Source of the DNA: an uncultured bacterium
GTDB taxonomy: Bacteria; Cyanobacteriota; Vampirovibrionia; Gastranaerophilales; Gastranaerophilaceae
DNA length: 6,197 nt
NCBI GenBank assembly: GCA_900553205.1
Contig: USCK01000111.1
Coordinates: forward strand, 1-6,197
Direction of reading: 5' to 3'
The notes under the pieces were generated by a model, which was not told the origin of the DNA, made no database searches, and saw nothing but the letters and a program-made list of their open reading frames with translations. The first letter of the stretch is position 1. Each line of letters opens with the position of its first letter. The position numbers were made by a program, and so were the translations under genes. Below, piece by piece: positions 1-5,893 of the stretch.

Positions 1-312
1 AAGACCAACTGCAACACCCAAAACTCCTGCTGCAGTTAAGATTGGACGAATATCAATACCTAGATTATTTAAAATAAACATTACTGCAAATACAGCGATT
101 ACAGTATCTGCTATAGATTTAATAATTGATTTTAGAGTCATAATTTGTTTTTTGAACTCAATATCATCATTATAAATACAAAGCTTTTTTATGAACTTAT
201 CTATAAAAATATTTGCAAATTTAATAATAGTCCAAAATATTACAAGATGTAGTAAGGTTTGTACCCATTTTATTTGTAGAGTGTTTGTAATTGCTGAACC
301 TATATCAAACAT
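1..312 (-). CDS. MscS-family mechanosensitive ion channel, N-terminal part (3' end cut by the window edge)
   Basis: The gene reads from an ATG at 312 off the left edge of the window, giving 104 residues with no stop. I see two hydrophobic segments, at about residues 17-36 and 65-84, and then the start of a third. The stretch from about residue 58 (TLKSIIKSIADTVI, then LGIDIRPILTAAGVLGVAVG) is the typical entry into the pore-lining TM3 helix of MscS proteins, with its Ala/Gly-rich face. Family knowledge: such channels open under membrane tension on hypo-osmotic shock and release solutes. The short N-terminus suggests a small YnaI- or MscS-type channel with few extra helices, but the cytoplasmic part is not visible. 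An AAGGAA Shine-Dalgarno at 319-324 supports this ATG. The gene lies 17 bp after the permease stop codon, so the two are probably one operon. Confidence 0.85.
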   Translation of the reverse strand, partial: MFDIGSAITNTLQIKWVQTLLHLVIFWTIIKFANIFIDKFIKKLCIYNDDIEFKKQIMTLKSIIKSIADTVIAVFAVMFILNNLGIDIRPILTAAGVLGVAVGL

Positions 313-318
313 AAATAT

Positions 319-324
319 TCCTTT
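319..324 (-). promoter_or_regulatory. Ribosome binding site of the MscS-type gene
   Basis: AAGGAA reads on the minus strand, 6 bases before the ATG at 312. It lies inside the 17-bp gap after the permease stop codon, so it supports separate translation of the second gene of an operon. Confidence 0.65.
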
Positions 325-329
325 TCTTT

Positions 330-1280
330 TTACATGCCTGCAAGCTGTAATACATACCCTGTAATAATACTGATTAAAAGCACTATTGCAATTATCAACA
401 TAGTATCTTTATGGTTTTCACCTTGTTTTAATAATATTAAAATACCAAGACCTGCATTTGATAACAAACCTGCTATTACAGAACTAAATTTTAGACTGCC
501 ACTAATCAATAACATTGTTAGCGAAACTGAAATTGCGCAATTAGGAATTAGACCTAGTACACTTGTAATAATAGGTTCAAACCCTTTTATATTATGGATT
601 ATATTATGTACAAATTGTAATTGTAAACAAACATTTATAAAGAAATTAAGTAGAATTGTTATTACTAATATAAACATAAAAATATTAAAGGTATGTTTTA
701 TTGGGTGGATTATCAATTCTTTAGGTTGTCTTTCTATGACTGAGTGATGACAACAACCAATATCTTTTTCTTCGTCTAAATTTTCTTTTACTGGAGTATA
801 TTTTTTATCCTTCAAAATAATATCAATCAAATATCCGGCAAATATTGCAACTACAAGTTTTACTGCAATTATCGGAATAATATAATGTACCTTGTTTGGC
901 TGAGTCAAAAGTATTGGGATAGCTTCATCTGATGTTGCAAGATAAATTGCTATCAAAGTACCTTTTGTCATATATTTTTTGAGATACAAAGTACTTGCAA
1001 TAATAGAAAACCCACATTGAGGAATTATTGCTAAAGAACTCCCAACTATCGGAGAAGCTTTTTCTGTATGTTTGATAAAATGATTTATTTTATCAGAATA
1101 AAAATATTCAATCGCCTCTATTAGGACAAAAACAACAAATAATAGTGGTAAAATATGTACGCTATCAAGAATTGCATCAATAAGCCAGTCGCTAATTGGC
1201 AAGCCCTCTATAATAGAATCAAATCCAGCAAATATTTTGTCATTAAAAGAATTACATGCGTTTAAAAATTGTATAATCAT
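330..1280 (-). CDS. Putative manganese transporter / ArsP_2-type permease
   Basis: A polytopic inner-membrane permease of 316 residues, counted from the ATG at 1280. It matches my memory of the family annotated as putative manganese transporter or arsenic efflux protein (ArsP_2, formerly DUF2899). It shows two related halves. The first has IPQCGFS (about residues 86-92) then TSDEAIPILL (about 116-125). The second has IPNCAIS (about 245-251) then LSNAGLGILILL (about 273-284). This looks like an internal duplication with inverted or parallel topology. A hydrophilic loop between them carries GCCHH (about 175-179), a likely metal-binding site. The substrate, Mn(II) or an arsenic species, is inferred from the family name only. 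The start is uncertain: a TTG at 1298 would add six residues, neither start has a Shine-Dalgarno, and the conserved family region begins only near residue 27. The MscS-type gene follows in the same operon. Confidence 0.85.
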   Translation of the reverse strand: MIIQFLNACNSFNDKIFAGFDSIIEGLPISDWLIDAILDSVHILPLLFVVFVLIEAIEYFYSDKINHFIKHTEKASPIVGSSLAIIPQCGFSIIASTLYLKKYMTKGTLIAIYLATSDEAIPILLTQPNKVHYIIPIIAVKLVVAIFAGYLIDIILKDKKYTPVKENLDEEKDIGCCHHSVIERQPKELIIHPIKHTFNIFMFILVITILLNFFINVCLQLQFVHNIIHNIKGFEPIITSVLGLIPNCAISVSLTMLLISGSLKFSSVIAGLLSNAGLGILILLKQGENHKDTMLIIAIVLLISIITGYVLQLAGM

Positions 1281-1298
1281 ACAATTATGATAGTACAA
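1269..1298. repeat. Inverted repeat over the permease start, possible operator
   Basis: The arms are TTGTATAATCAT (1269-1280) and ATGATAGTACAA (1287-1298), matching at 10 of 12 positions around a 6-base spacer. A second, nested perfect repeat, ATTGTAT-N4-ATACAAT, lies at 1268-1285. The element covers both candidate start codons of the metal-type permease. That position suits a repressor site, for example of a metal-sensing regulator, but no known consensus is recognised and AT-rich DNA gives such symmetry by chance fairly often. Confidence 0.4.
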
Positions 1299-1330
1299 AT
1301 TAAAAAATATGACACTATTTTTTATTTATA

Positions 1331-1360
1331 GCAAAATACAGGCAAATGCCTGTATTTTGC
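1331..1360. terminator. Perfect 14-bp hairpin between the 171-residue gene and the permease, probable terminator
   Basis: GCAAAATACAGGCA and TGCCTGTATTTTGC are perfect complements separated by AA (equivalently a 13-bp stem with an AAAT tetraloop). The hairpin starts five bases past the stop codon of the minus-strand 171-residue gene, so it is well placed to end that transcript. However, the T-rich tract (TTATTTTATTTTTTT, 1361-1375) follows it on the plus strand, while the minus strand reads TATAAATAAAAAA after the stem. It is therefore a textbook terminator only for plus-strand transcription and a hairpin with a poor U-tract for the minus-strand gene. Confidence 0.7.
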
Positions 1361-1365
1361 TTATT

Positions 1366-1881
1366 TTATTTTTTTGTACGAAAACTGTGCCAAGGTGAAA
1401 ACTGTTTATCAGGAAACATTTGTTTCAGTTCTTTAGCTGAAACTCCAAGCCCTTGTTCCATATCATCGGCAAATATAACAACTTGACCTCCAAGTTCGGA
1501 AACTTTATAAGAATCAAAGTTGCCACCACCTGAAGTAACTAAATGTCGTAATGAACCTACCGGTAAATTATATTTTTTTCTAACATCACCAAGAGTTGTA
1601 TCTTTTGGAAATCCTGATAATATAATCTCATTATCAACACGTCCTTTATCTATCAAAGTACCAATCGCGCCAAAAGGACCTGTTTCATTATACAGTGCAT
1701 TTCCGTTCTTTATATCTGATTTTAATGCGTTTGTTGCTTTAACTTCTTGTTCCGGTTTTTGATTATCAGGAACCATTTTTATTGTTTTTGAGCCTGATGC
1801 TTGTTTTGTTTTTTTTACACTTCCAACTCCGGAAGCTTCTTGTACTTCACCTGATGAAGATATTGGACTAAATTCAACCAT
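1366..1881 (-). CDS. Hypothetical protein with disordered N-terminus and possible LysM-like segment
   Basis: I do not recognise the family. The 171-residue product has no signal peptide or membrane segment. Residues 1-60 are rich in Ser, Gly, Lys, Gln and Glu and look disordered. Residues 65-165 look folded. Within them, from about residue 94, TTLGDVRKKYNLPVGSLRHL followed by YKVSELGGQVVIF (about 125-137) resembles the LysM pattern: a 'TL.dIAkkY.v....L' helix-turn-helix followed by a 'l.vGq.L.I' strand. If real, it would be a divergent peptidoglycan- or chitin-binding fold, but the protein lacks an export signal, so I hold this as weak inference. The ATG at 1881 is well supported by AAGGAGAG six bases upstream. 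The gene is probably transcribed alone, since a hairpin follows it and 97 bp separate it from the preceding gene. Confidence 0.8.
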   Translation of the reverse strand: MVEFSPISSSGEVQEASGVGSVKKTKQASGSKTIKMVPDNQKPEQEVKATNALKSDIKNGNALYNETGPFGAIGTLIDKGRVDNEIILSGFPKDTTLGDVRKKYNLPVGSLRHLVTSGGGNFDSYKVSELGGQVVIFADDMEQGLGVSAKELKQMFPDKQFSPWHSFRTKK

Positions 1882-1887
1882 ATAAAA

Positions 1888-1895
1888 CTCTCCTT
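1888..1895 (-). promoter_or_regulatory. Strong ribosome binding site of the 171-residue gene
   Basis: AAGGAGAG reads on the minus strand with six bases between it and the ATG at 1881. This is the best Shine-Dalgarno in the window and fixes the start. It contrasts with the DUF2971 and DUF4186 genes, which have none. Confidence 0.8.
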
Positions 1896-1978
1896 ATTTG
1901 ATTCTCTCTACATGTTGTTAAAGTAAATATTTATTCTACAATTTCACAAGCTATATATATAGTTACAAAACTTAACAA

Positions 1979-2548
1979 CTATAGGCTATCAATATTAGAC
2001 AAACTAACCTCATCAAAACTATCTGAAAGTATAGTTTCTGGGGTATTTTGACCATTATGTATTTTTTGATTTATATTATGGTTAGTAACTAACCATTCAT
2101 CTTTCTTTGCATTATATAAAATATCCGTTCTTTGCTCTTTTGTTCCTCTCAAAATCGTTGTCGGGATATTATGGTTTTTTAACATTCTATGCAATTTCTT
2201 AAACATCATACTTGAATCACGAAACAAGTCCAAAGAACCTACTAAAAAACCACTTAAATTATTATTTCCTTCATCAACCATACCCATTATATGTTTTTCT
2301 ATGTTATCAAAATCAGAATTTTCTTTTTGGGTAGGACATATATGAAACATAACAACTTTTTTATTCTTTTTGTCAATAATTCCACCTGCAGTGCAATCGT
2401 ATATATCTGTAGTATAAGCTCTTTTAGCCTTTACTGTTTCATTTGCAGTCCAAGGATAATCAACTTTATGAAAAGTCAACATTCTATGTCTAGTAAACTC
2501 ACTTACTGTCACAGGTCTAATTTTAGCTTTGAATGATACATCTGACAT
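1979..2548 (-). CDS. Hypothetical protein, predicted divergent CheD-like glutamine deamidase fold
   Basis: A soluble protein of 189 residues from the ATG at 2548; a GTG at 2563 would add five. Neither start has a clear Shine-Dalgarno. No family is obvious by name, but residues 46-155 align by eye with CheD. Thr46 lies six residues before Cys52, and Cys52 lies 17 before His69. This is the spacing I recall for the Thotoga-type CheD triad (Thr21, Cys27, His44). An Asp at 59 and Pro at 72 fall where CheD has 'YDP' and 'HFMLP'. Downstream, GFLVGSLDLF (100-109) matches the CheD 'AK.FGGA.MF' strand, followed by a helix and HNIPTTILRG (126-135), like 'lgIpi.aeD.GG'. CheD deamidates glutamines in chemoreceptors; the true target here is unknown and no chemotaxis gene is near. 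The C-terminal 35 residues look disordered. The DUF2971 gene lies just upstream. Confidence 0.8.
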   Translation of the reverse strand: MSDVSFKAKIRPVTVSEFTRHRMLTFHKVDYPWTANETVKAKRAYTTDIYDCTAGGIIDKKNKKVVMFHICPTQKENSDFDNIEKHIMGMVDEGNNNLSGFLVGSLDLFRDSSMMFKKLHRMLKNHNIPTTILRGTKEQRTDILYNAKKDEWLVTNHNINQKIHNGQNTPETILSDSFDEVSLSNIDSL

Positions 2549-2609
2549 ATTAGTTTCAAACACGCTAAAAATATTTTTTGCGGGTTTATAAAAAAAATTT
2601 TACATTAAT

Positions 2610-3533
2610 TTAGTATCTTAAAGGGATTTTTGACCAATTTACTTCTACTTTGTCATATCCAAAATTTAGGAGCATACGATTTGTACTTGTGTAAAAAATA
2701 TTTTCGTTCATTGTTGGGCCTATATTAATTGATTTTAATGCCCGTTTTGGAAATTTGTACTCAACATAAGGTACAAACAAACCATTCTTTTCAATTATCT
2801 TTGTCGGTTCTGGTAAATGCCCTAGTTGAGAATGGTTTACTATAACAATTCTGTATTCTTTTTCGTCTTTGAATTTATTATTCTTAAAAAATACACTAAC
2901 AAGCGAAAGCATATCTATCAACTCTAATAAAATATCATTAAGTCTGTTTTGCTTTGCATGTTTTGTATATCTTGTCGCCCCCAAAGTCCTTTCATATTTT
3001 TTGTTCCAATGTTTCAATATTGATTTAATAATAGATTTTTGTTTTTTCTCATCATAGATTATACAACCACATATCGCATTATATTGTTTTTTGTATATAT
3101 CACACATTATGTCATTTATATCAAAACCCAAATTATAACCCGTATATGTTTTTTCTTTGGAATAATTATTCCAAAGTATCAAGTTATCTTTTTCTGTTGA
3201 AAAAGATAATGTATAGTATTCTTGAGTATAAAGTTCGCTATACCCATCAATTATATTTTTGTATTTATTTTCAAAATGTTCTATTACATTATCAAACAAA
3301 ACACTATTCAACGGTTGATTTGCATTTATCAAATCAACAATAAGTCTATATGTATAAGAAACTTCTGCTTTGTCATTAAGAAACAAAACATTCGATAGAC
3401 GCAATGTTTTATTAGACACAATATTCAAAAGTTTTTCAGGCTTTGTATAATGATATATCTGGTCTGAACAATCATTATCCAAAAACCTCTTAATTTTGGG
3501 GATTTTTTTCAAAAAAATTTCATAATATGACAT
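2610..3533 (-). CDS. DUF2971 family protein
   Basis: A soluble protein of 307 residues with the order of motifs typical of DUF2971: IYHYT (26-30), a 'TLRLSN..FLND..E' block (43-57), LSFS (109-112), ILWNNY (119-124), GYNLGFD (132-138), KDEKEYRIV (222-230) and a late INIGP (269-273). No signal peptide or membrane segment is seen. Function is unknown for the family. The His-Tyr-Thr on a first strand, the Ser-Phe-Ser and the late Glu in KEYR recall ADP-ribosyltransferase folds, which I offer only as a hypothesis. DUF2971 members are often found in accessory and defence-type regions, but nothing else here is clearly mobile. The ATG at 3533 is preceded by no Shine-Dalgarno; a TATAAT box ends eight bases before it, so the mRNA may be leaderless. 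The CheD-like gene follows in the same direction. Confidence 0.85.
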   Translation of the reverse strand: MSYYEIFLKKIPKIKRFLDNDCSDQIYHYTKPEKLLNIVSNKTLRLSNVLFLNDKAEVSYTYRLIVDLINANQPLNSVLFDNVIEHFENKYKNIIDGYSELYTQEYYTLSFSTEKDNLILWNNYSKEKTYTGYNLGFDINDIMCDIYKKQYNAICGCIIYDEKKQKSIIKSILKHWNKKYERTLGATRYTKHAKQNRLNDILLELIDMLSLVSVFFKNNKFKDEKEYRIVIVNHSQLGHLPEPTKIIEKNGLFVPYVEYKFPKRALKSINIGPTMNENIFYTSTNRMLLNFGYDKVEVNWSKIPLRY

Positions 3534-3541
3534 ACATTACT

Positions 3542-3569
3542 ATTATAAAGTTTTTTTGAAACAATTCAA
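3542..3569 (-). promoter_or_regulatory. Promoter of the DUF2971 gene, leaderless type
   Basis: A perfect -10 box, TATAAT, reads on the minus strand at 3547-3542, with a -35-like TTGAAT at 3569-3564 and a 16-bp spacer. Only eight bases separate the -10 box from the ATG at 3533, so transcription should begin at or within a base or two of the start codon. No Shine-Dalgarno is present. Confidence 0.6.
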
Positions 3570-3586
3570 GTAGTATTACAAAGAAA

Positions 3587-3931
3587 TTATCTCTTATCCA
3601 AGACTTTTATAATATGCCAACCAAACTGTGTTTTGACAGGTTCTGAAACTTCACCTATAGCCATTTTGAAAGCTGCATTTTCAAACTCGGGCACCATTTG
3701 TCCTCTGCCAAAATATCCCAAATCACCACCTCTTTGACCTGATGGACACATTGAATATTGTTTTGCTAAACTTTCAAAATCTTCACCATTTTTTATTTTA
3801 GATTCAAGAACAATAGCTTGCGCCTCTGTTTGAACCAAAATATGCTCTGCTCTGACTTTTTCAAACTCATATCCAAATGCTGTAGATACAGTCAAAACCA
3901 AGCCAAATATTACTGATAAAAATCTTTTCAT
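3587..3931 (-). CDS. Parvulin-type (PpiC/rotamase) peptidyl-prolyl isomerase, exported
   Basis: The 114-residue product begins with a Sec signal peptide (MKRFLSVIFG plus a hydrophobic stretch to about residue 20, with AFG before a likely cleavage site). A single complete parvulin domain follows at about residues 26-114. Family landmarks are visible: RAEHILV with His30, DFESLAKQYSMCPSG with Cys62, GGDLGYFGRGQMVPEFENAAF (the last 66-88), then VKTQFGWHIIKV with the second His at 106. The mature protein has essentially only the catalytic domain, without the chaperone arms of SurA or PrsA, so it resembles a minimal secreted parvulin. It should speed proline cis-trans steps in exported proteins. 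The ATG is supported by CGGAGA, with seven bases from GGAG to the start. It has its own promoter, divergent from the DUF4186 gene. Confidence 0.95.
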   Translation of the reverse strand: MKRFLSVIFGLVLTVSTAFGYEFEKVRAEHILVQTEAQAIVLESKIKNGEDFESLAKQYSMCPSGQRGGDLGYFGRGQMVPEFENAAFKMAIGEVSEPVKTQFGWHIIKVLDKR

Positions 3932-3937
3932 AATTAA

Positions 3938-3943
3938 TCTCCG
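3938..3943 (-). promoter_or_regulatory. Ribosome binding site of the parvulin gene
   Basis: CGGAGA on the minus strand, with seven bases between its GGAG core and the ATG at 3931. It supports this start, which also gives a complete signal peptide. Confidence 0.7.
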
Positions 3944-3954
3944 TTTTTTTGATT

Positions 3955-3963
3955 ATTATATCA
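3955..3963 (-). promoter_or_regulatory. Extended -10 promoter of the parvulin gene
   Basis: TGATATAAT on the minus strand is a consensus extended -10 (TGnTATAAT). No good -35 box is seen, as is usual for this class. It predicts a leader of roughly 16-17 bases that includes the Shine-Dalgarno. Confidence 0.6.
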
Positions 3964-3993
3964 AAAATTTGCATACATAGATATAAGTTAACA

Positions 3994-4002
3994 TGGTATA
4001 AT
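3994..4002 (+). promoter_or_regulatory. Extended -10 promoter of the DUF4186 gene, leaderless type
   Basis: TGGTATAAT is a consensus extended -10. It ends six bases before the ATG at 4009, so the predicted transcript starts at about the start codon. The six bases between hold no Shine-Dalgarno. This position also rules out the longer reading from the TTG at 3949. Confidence 0.65.
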
Positions 4003-4008
4003 CTTGGT

Positions 4009-4356
4009 ATGTATGATGAATTATTCCAAAGATTAGCAAAATCCGATTTTAGAAGCAAATTCAAACTAAAACCAAAAGACAGAGAGTACCTTGAGAAAAA
4101 AGGACTTGAGGTAATAGAATCACATGCTAGAGATTTTATAGCCAAGAGAATTGCACCTGCAAATATTCCTAACGACGGGAAACAAACACCGACCAAAGGA
4201 CACCCAGTATTTACTGCACAACATGCAACTGCAACATGTTGCAGAGGTTGTATAAGCAAATGGCATAAATTACCTAAAGGAGTTGAATTGACACAAACTC
4301 AACAAGAATACCTTGTGAATATAATTATGGAATGGATAAAAAGACAACAAGCATAA
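4009..4356 (+). CDS. DUF4186 family protein
   Basis: A 115-residue soluble protein and the only plus-strand gene here. It is recognised as DUF4186 by the near-complete run of family blocks: ELFQRLAKSDFRSKFKL (4-20), the 'REYLEKKGLE' and 'HARDFIAKRIAP' helices (25-50), NDGKQTP (55-61), then GHPVFTAQHATATCCRGC (64-81) and KWHKLPKG. The conserved His65, His72, Cys77, Cys78 and Cys81 could form a metal or redox site; this is inference, as the family has no known activity that I can name. It is close to full family length. An upstream in-frame TTG at 3949 is rejected because the conserved sequence starts at the ATG and the promoter lies between. The stop codon is one base from that of the converging kinase gene. 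The gene probably stands alone. Confidence 0.93.
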   Translation: MYDELFQRLAKSDFRSKFKLKPKDREYLEKKGLEVIESHARDFIAKRIAPANIPNDGKQTPTKGHPVFTAQHATATCCRGCISKWHKLPKGVELTQTQQEYLVNIIMEWIKRQQA

Positions 4357-4357
4357 G

Positions 4358-5812
4358 CTACAAAACAACTTCTGAAATAAAAGCAGAATGTTCATCTGCA
4401 ATAGGTAGAAAAACTATAAACTCATTCTCTGTACCATTGGCAACAAGTTTTATTTCTCCGTCATGAGCTTCTACAATTTTTTTACAAAAATATAATCCTA
4501 ATCCGACACCATTATTGGTTTGCAAATCTTCGCAACAAACATATTTGTCAAAAATATTTGCTTTCAAAGATTCTGATATCTCAAAACTGTTATTTTTTAT
4601 ACCAAGAGAGATTGAATCTTTGTTTTTGTATAAATTTATATACAAATCTGTACCCTCAAAACCGTAGTTTATTGCATTGTTTAGCATATTACCAATTACC
4701 CGTCTTATCTGTGTTTTGTCGGCATAGATATTGGGATTAGACAAATTTGATTCAATGTGAATATTTATATTTTTAATTAAAGCCATATCCTTTATTTCTT
4801 TTACACATCTTGAAACCAAACTCTCGATATCGAAATTCGTTCTATGTAAATAGATAACTCCGTTACAGTCTTTACAGGTTTTAAGAAGTGTATATAACAT
4901 ATCACGCATATATTTAGAAGATTCAATTATTAATTCCAAAACTTCTCTTTGGTCATCATTTACTTTGTCATAAAACTGCTTATAAAAATGTTCTAAAGAA
5001 TAGATTTGAGCAAGTAAAGGATTTTTCAAATCATGTGAAAGTGTTGCTAAGAATAATCCTTTTTGATTTTCTAATCTTTTTTCAGCATCAATATTCTTTG
5101 CAATAGTAACAAGTCCGTTTATTTCGTTATTTTCGTTTAGAATCGGTGCTTTATTAATTTTATACCAATGTCTTTTTCCGGAATAATCTAATGCAGATTT
5201 TTCTTTAATTAACTGTTTCTTATTCTCTAAAACATAATTATCTTCATTTTGAGTTTCAGGTTCAGCACCTTCCATATTCAATTTCAGATTATCAGCAAAT
5301 ATATCAACACCTTCATAAACAAACCGTTTTGAATGTTCATTTGCAACTATTAGATTTCTGTCTTTATCCTTCATATAAATAAGTACAGGAAGATTATCTA
5401 TCAAAGAATTTAACTGCAAATTTTTATTAATAAGTTCTTTTTTCAAAGTTTCTTCATTTGTAACATCAGAAGAAACTGTTAAAAGTCCCTCAAGACTACC
5501 GTTTTTCACAATCGGAGTAATAGTTTGTTTTATTATTCTGTTAGTTGGTTTTAGACGAATCATACAGGTTTGAATTTCTAAAGTAGAAATAGTTTTATAA
5601 CTCTGCTTTGTTATAGTTTCTGCACTTTCTTTATCCAAAATCTCGTTTACGGATTTACCCATAATAGTAAAATCATCAGAAGCCCCGATAATTCTTCTGA
5701 AGGCTTTATTATAGGCAATATAATGCAAGTTCATATCCTTTACTGTGACTATATCCTCACAGTACTCTAACACTGCATCTAATAAATTTTCTTTTGCTTC
5801 TAGATTTATCAT
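4358..5812 (-). CDS. Soluble PAS-PAS sensor histidine kinase
   Basis: The product is 484 residues from the ATG at 5812 and has no signal peptide or membrane helix, so it should sense in the cytoplasm. Domain order: PAS 1 (about 10-120, with 'DIVTVKDMNLHYIAYNKAF'), PAS 2 (about 135-243, with 'NLPVLIYMKDKDRNLIVAN'), HisKA with the phospho-acceptor His260 in SHDLKNP, then HATPase_c with the N box around NNAINYG (378-384), the F box IFDKY (420-424) and the G2 box GVGLGLYFCKKIVEAHDG (435-452). The G1 box is degenerate: where DxGxG is expected there is IKNNSFEI (405-412), without the Asp or glycines. A CKDC pair (313-316) follows the dimerisation helices. No response regulator is adjacent, so it is an orphan in this window. 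A TTG at 5851 would add 13 residues; the ATG is chosen by codon and a close GGA. The 72-residue gene lies upstream. Confidence 0.93.
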   Translation of the reverse strand: MINLEAKENLLDAVLEYCEDIVTVKDMNLHYIAYNKAFRRIIGASDDFTIMGKSVNEILDKESAETITKQSYKTISTLEIQTCMIRLKPTNRIIKQTITPIVKNGSLEGLLTVSSDVTNEETLKKELINKNLQLNSLIDNLPVLIYMKDKDRNLIVANEHSKRFVYEGVDIFADNLKLNMEGAEPETQNEDNYVLENKKQLIKEKSALDYSGKRHWYKINKAPILNENNEINGLVTIAKNIDAEKRLENQKGLFLATLSHDLKNPLLAQIYSLEHFYKQFYDKVNDDQREVLELIIESSKYMRDMLYTLLKTCKDCNGVIYLHRTNFDIESLVSRCVKEIKDMALIKNINIHIESNLSNPNIYADKTQIRRVIGNMLNNAINYGFEGTDLYINLYKNKDSISLGIKNNSFEISESLKANIFDKYVCCEDLQTNNGVGLGLYFCKKIVEAHDGEIKLVANGTENEFIVFLPIADEHSAFISEVVL

Positions 5813-5893
5813 ATCTTCCAGAATTTTATAATAATAGTTATTAATCAACAATTAACCACTAGGCTAGTTTTATTTTATACTATCAGCGCACAT

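Noticed and set aside
334..747. Plus-strand open frame of 137 codons
   Set aside because: It lies wholly inside the permease gene on the other strand, has no recognisable motif, and is explained by the AT-rich hydrophobic codons of the true gene.
1299..1365. A yybP-ykoY-type manganese riboswitch upstream of the permease
   Set aside because: The gap of about 67-85 bases is mostly taken by the terminator-like hairpin and AT-rich DNA, with none of the paired conserved loops of that element.
3949..4008. Twenty-residue N-terminal extension of the DUF4186 protein from a TTG
   Set aside because: The extension spans the extended -10 box, is not part of the family, and the conserved sequence begins at the ATG at 4009.
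3867..4259. Minus-strand open frame of 130 codons across the divergent promoter region
   Set aside because: It is antisense to the conserved DUF4186 gene and overlaps the parvulin start; its residues match no family pattern.
5856..5872. ACTAGGCTAGT as a terminator between the 72-residue gene and the kinase
   Set aside because: The stem is only five base pairs with a one-base loop, too weak and tight to call.
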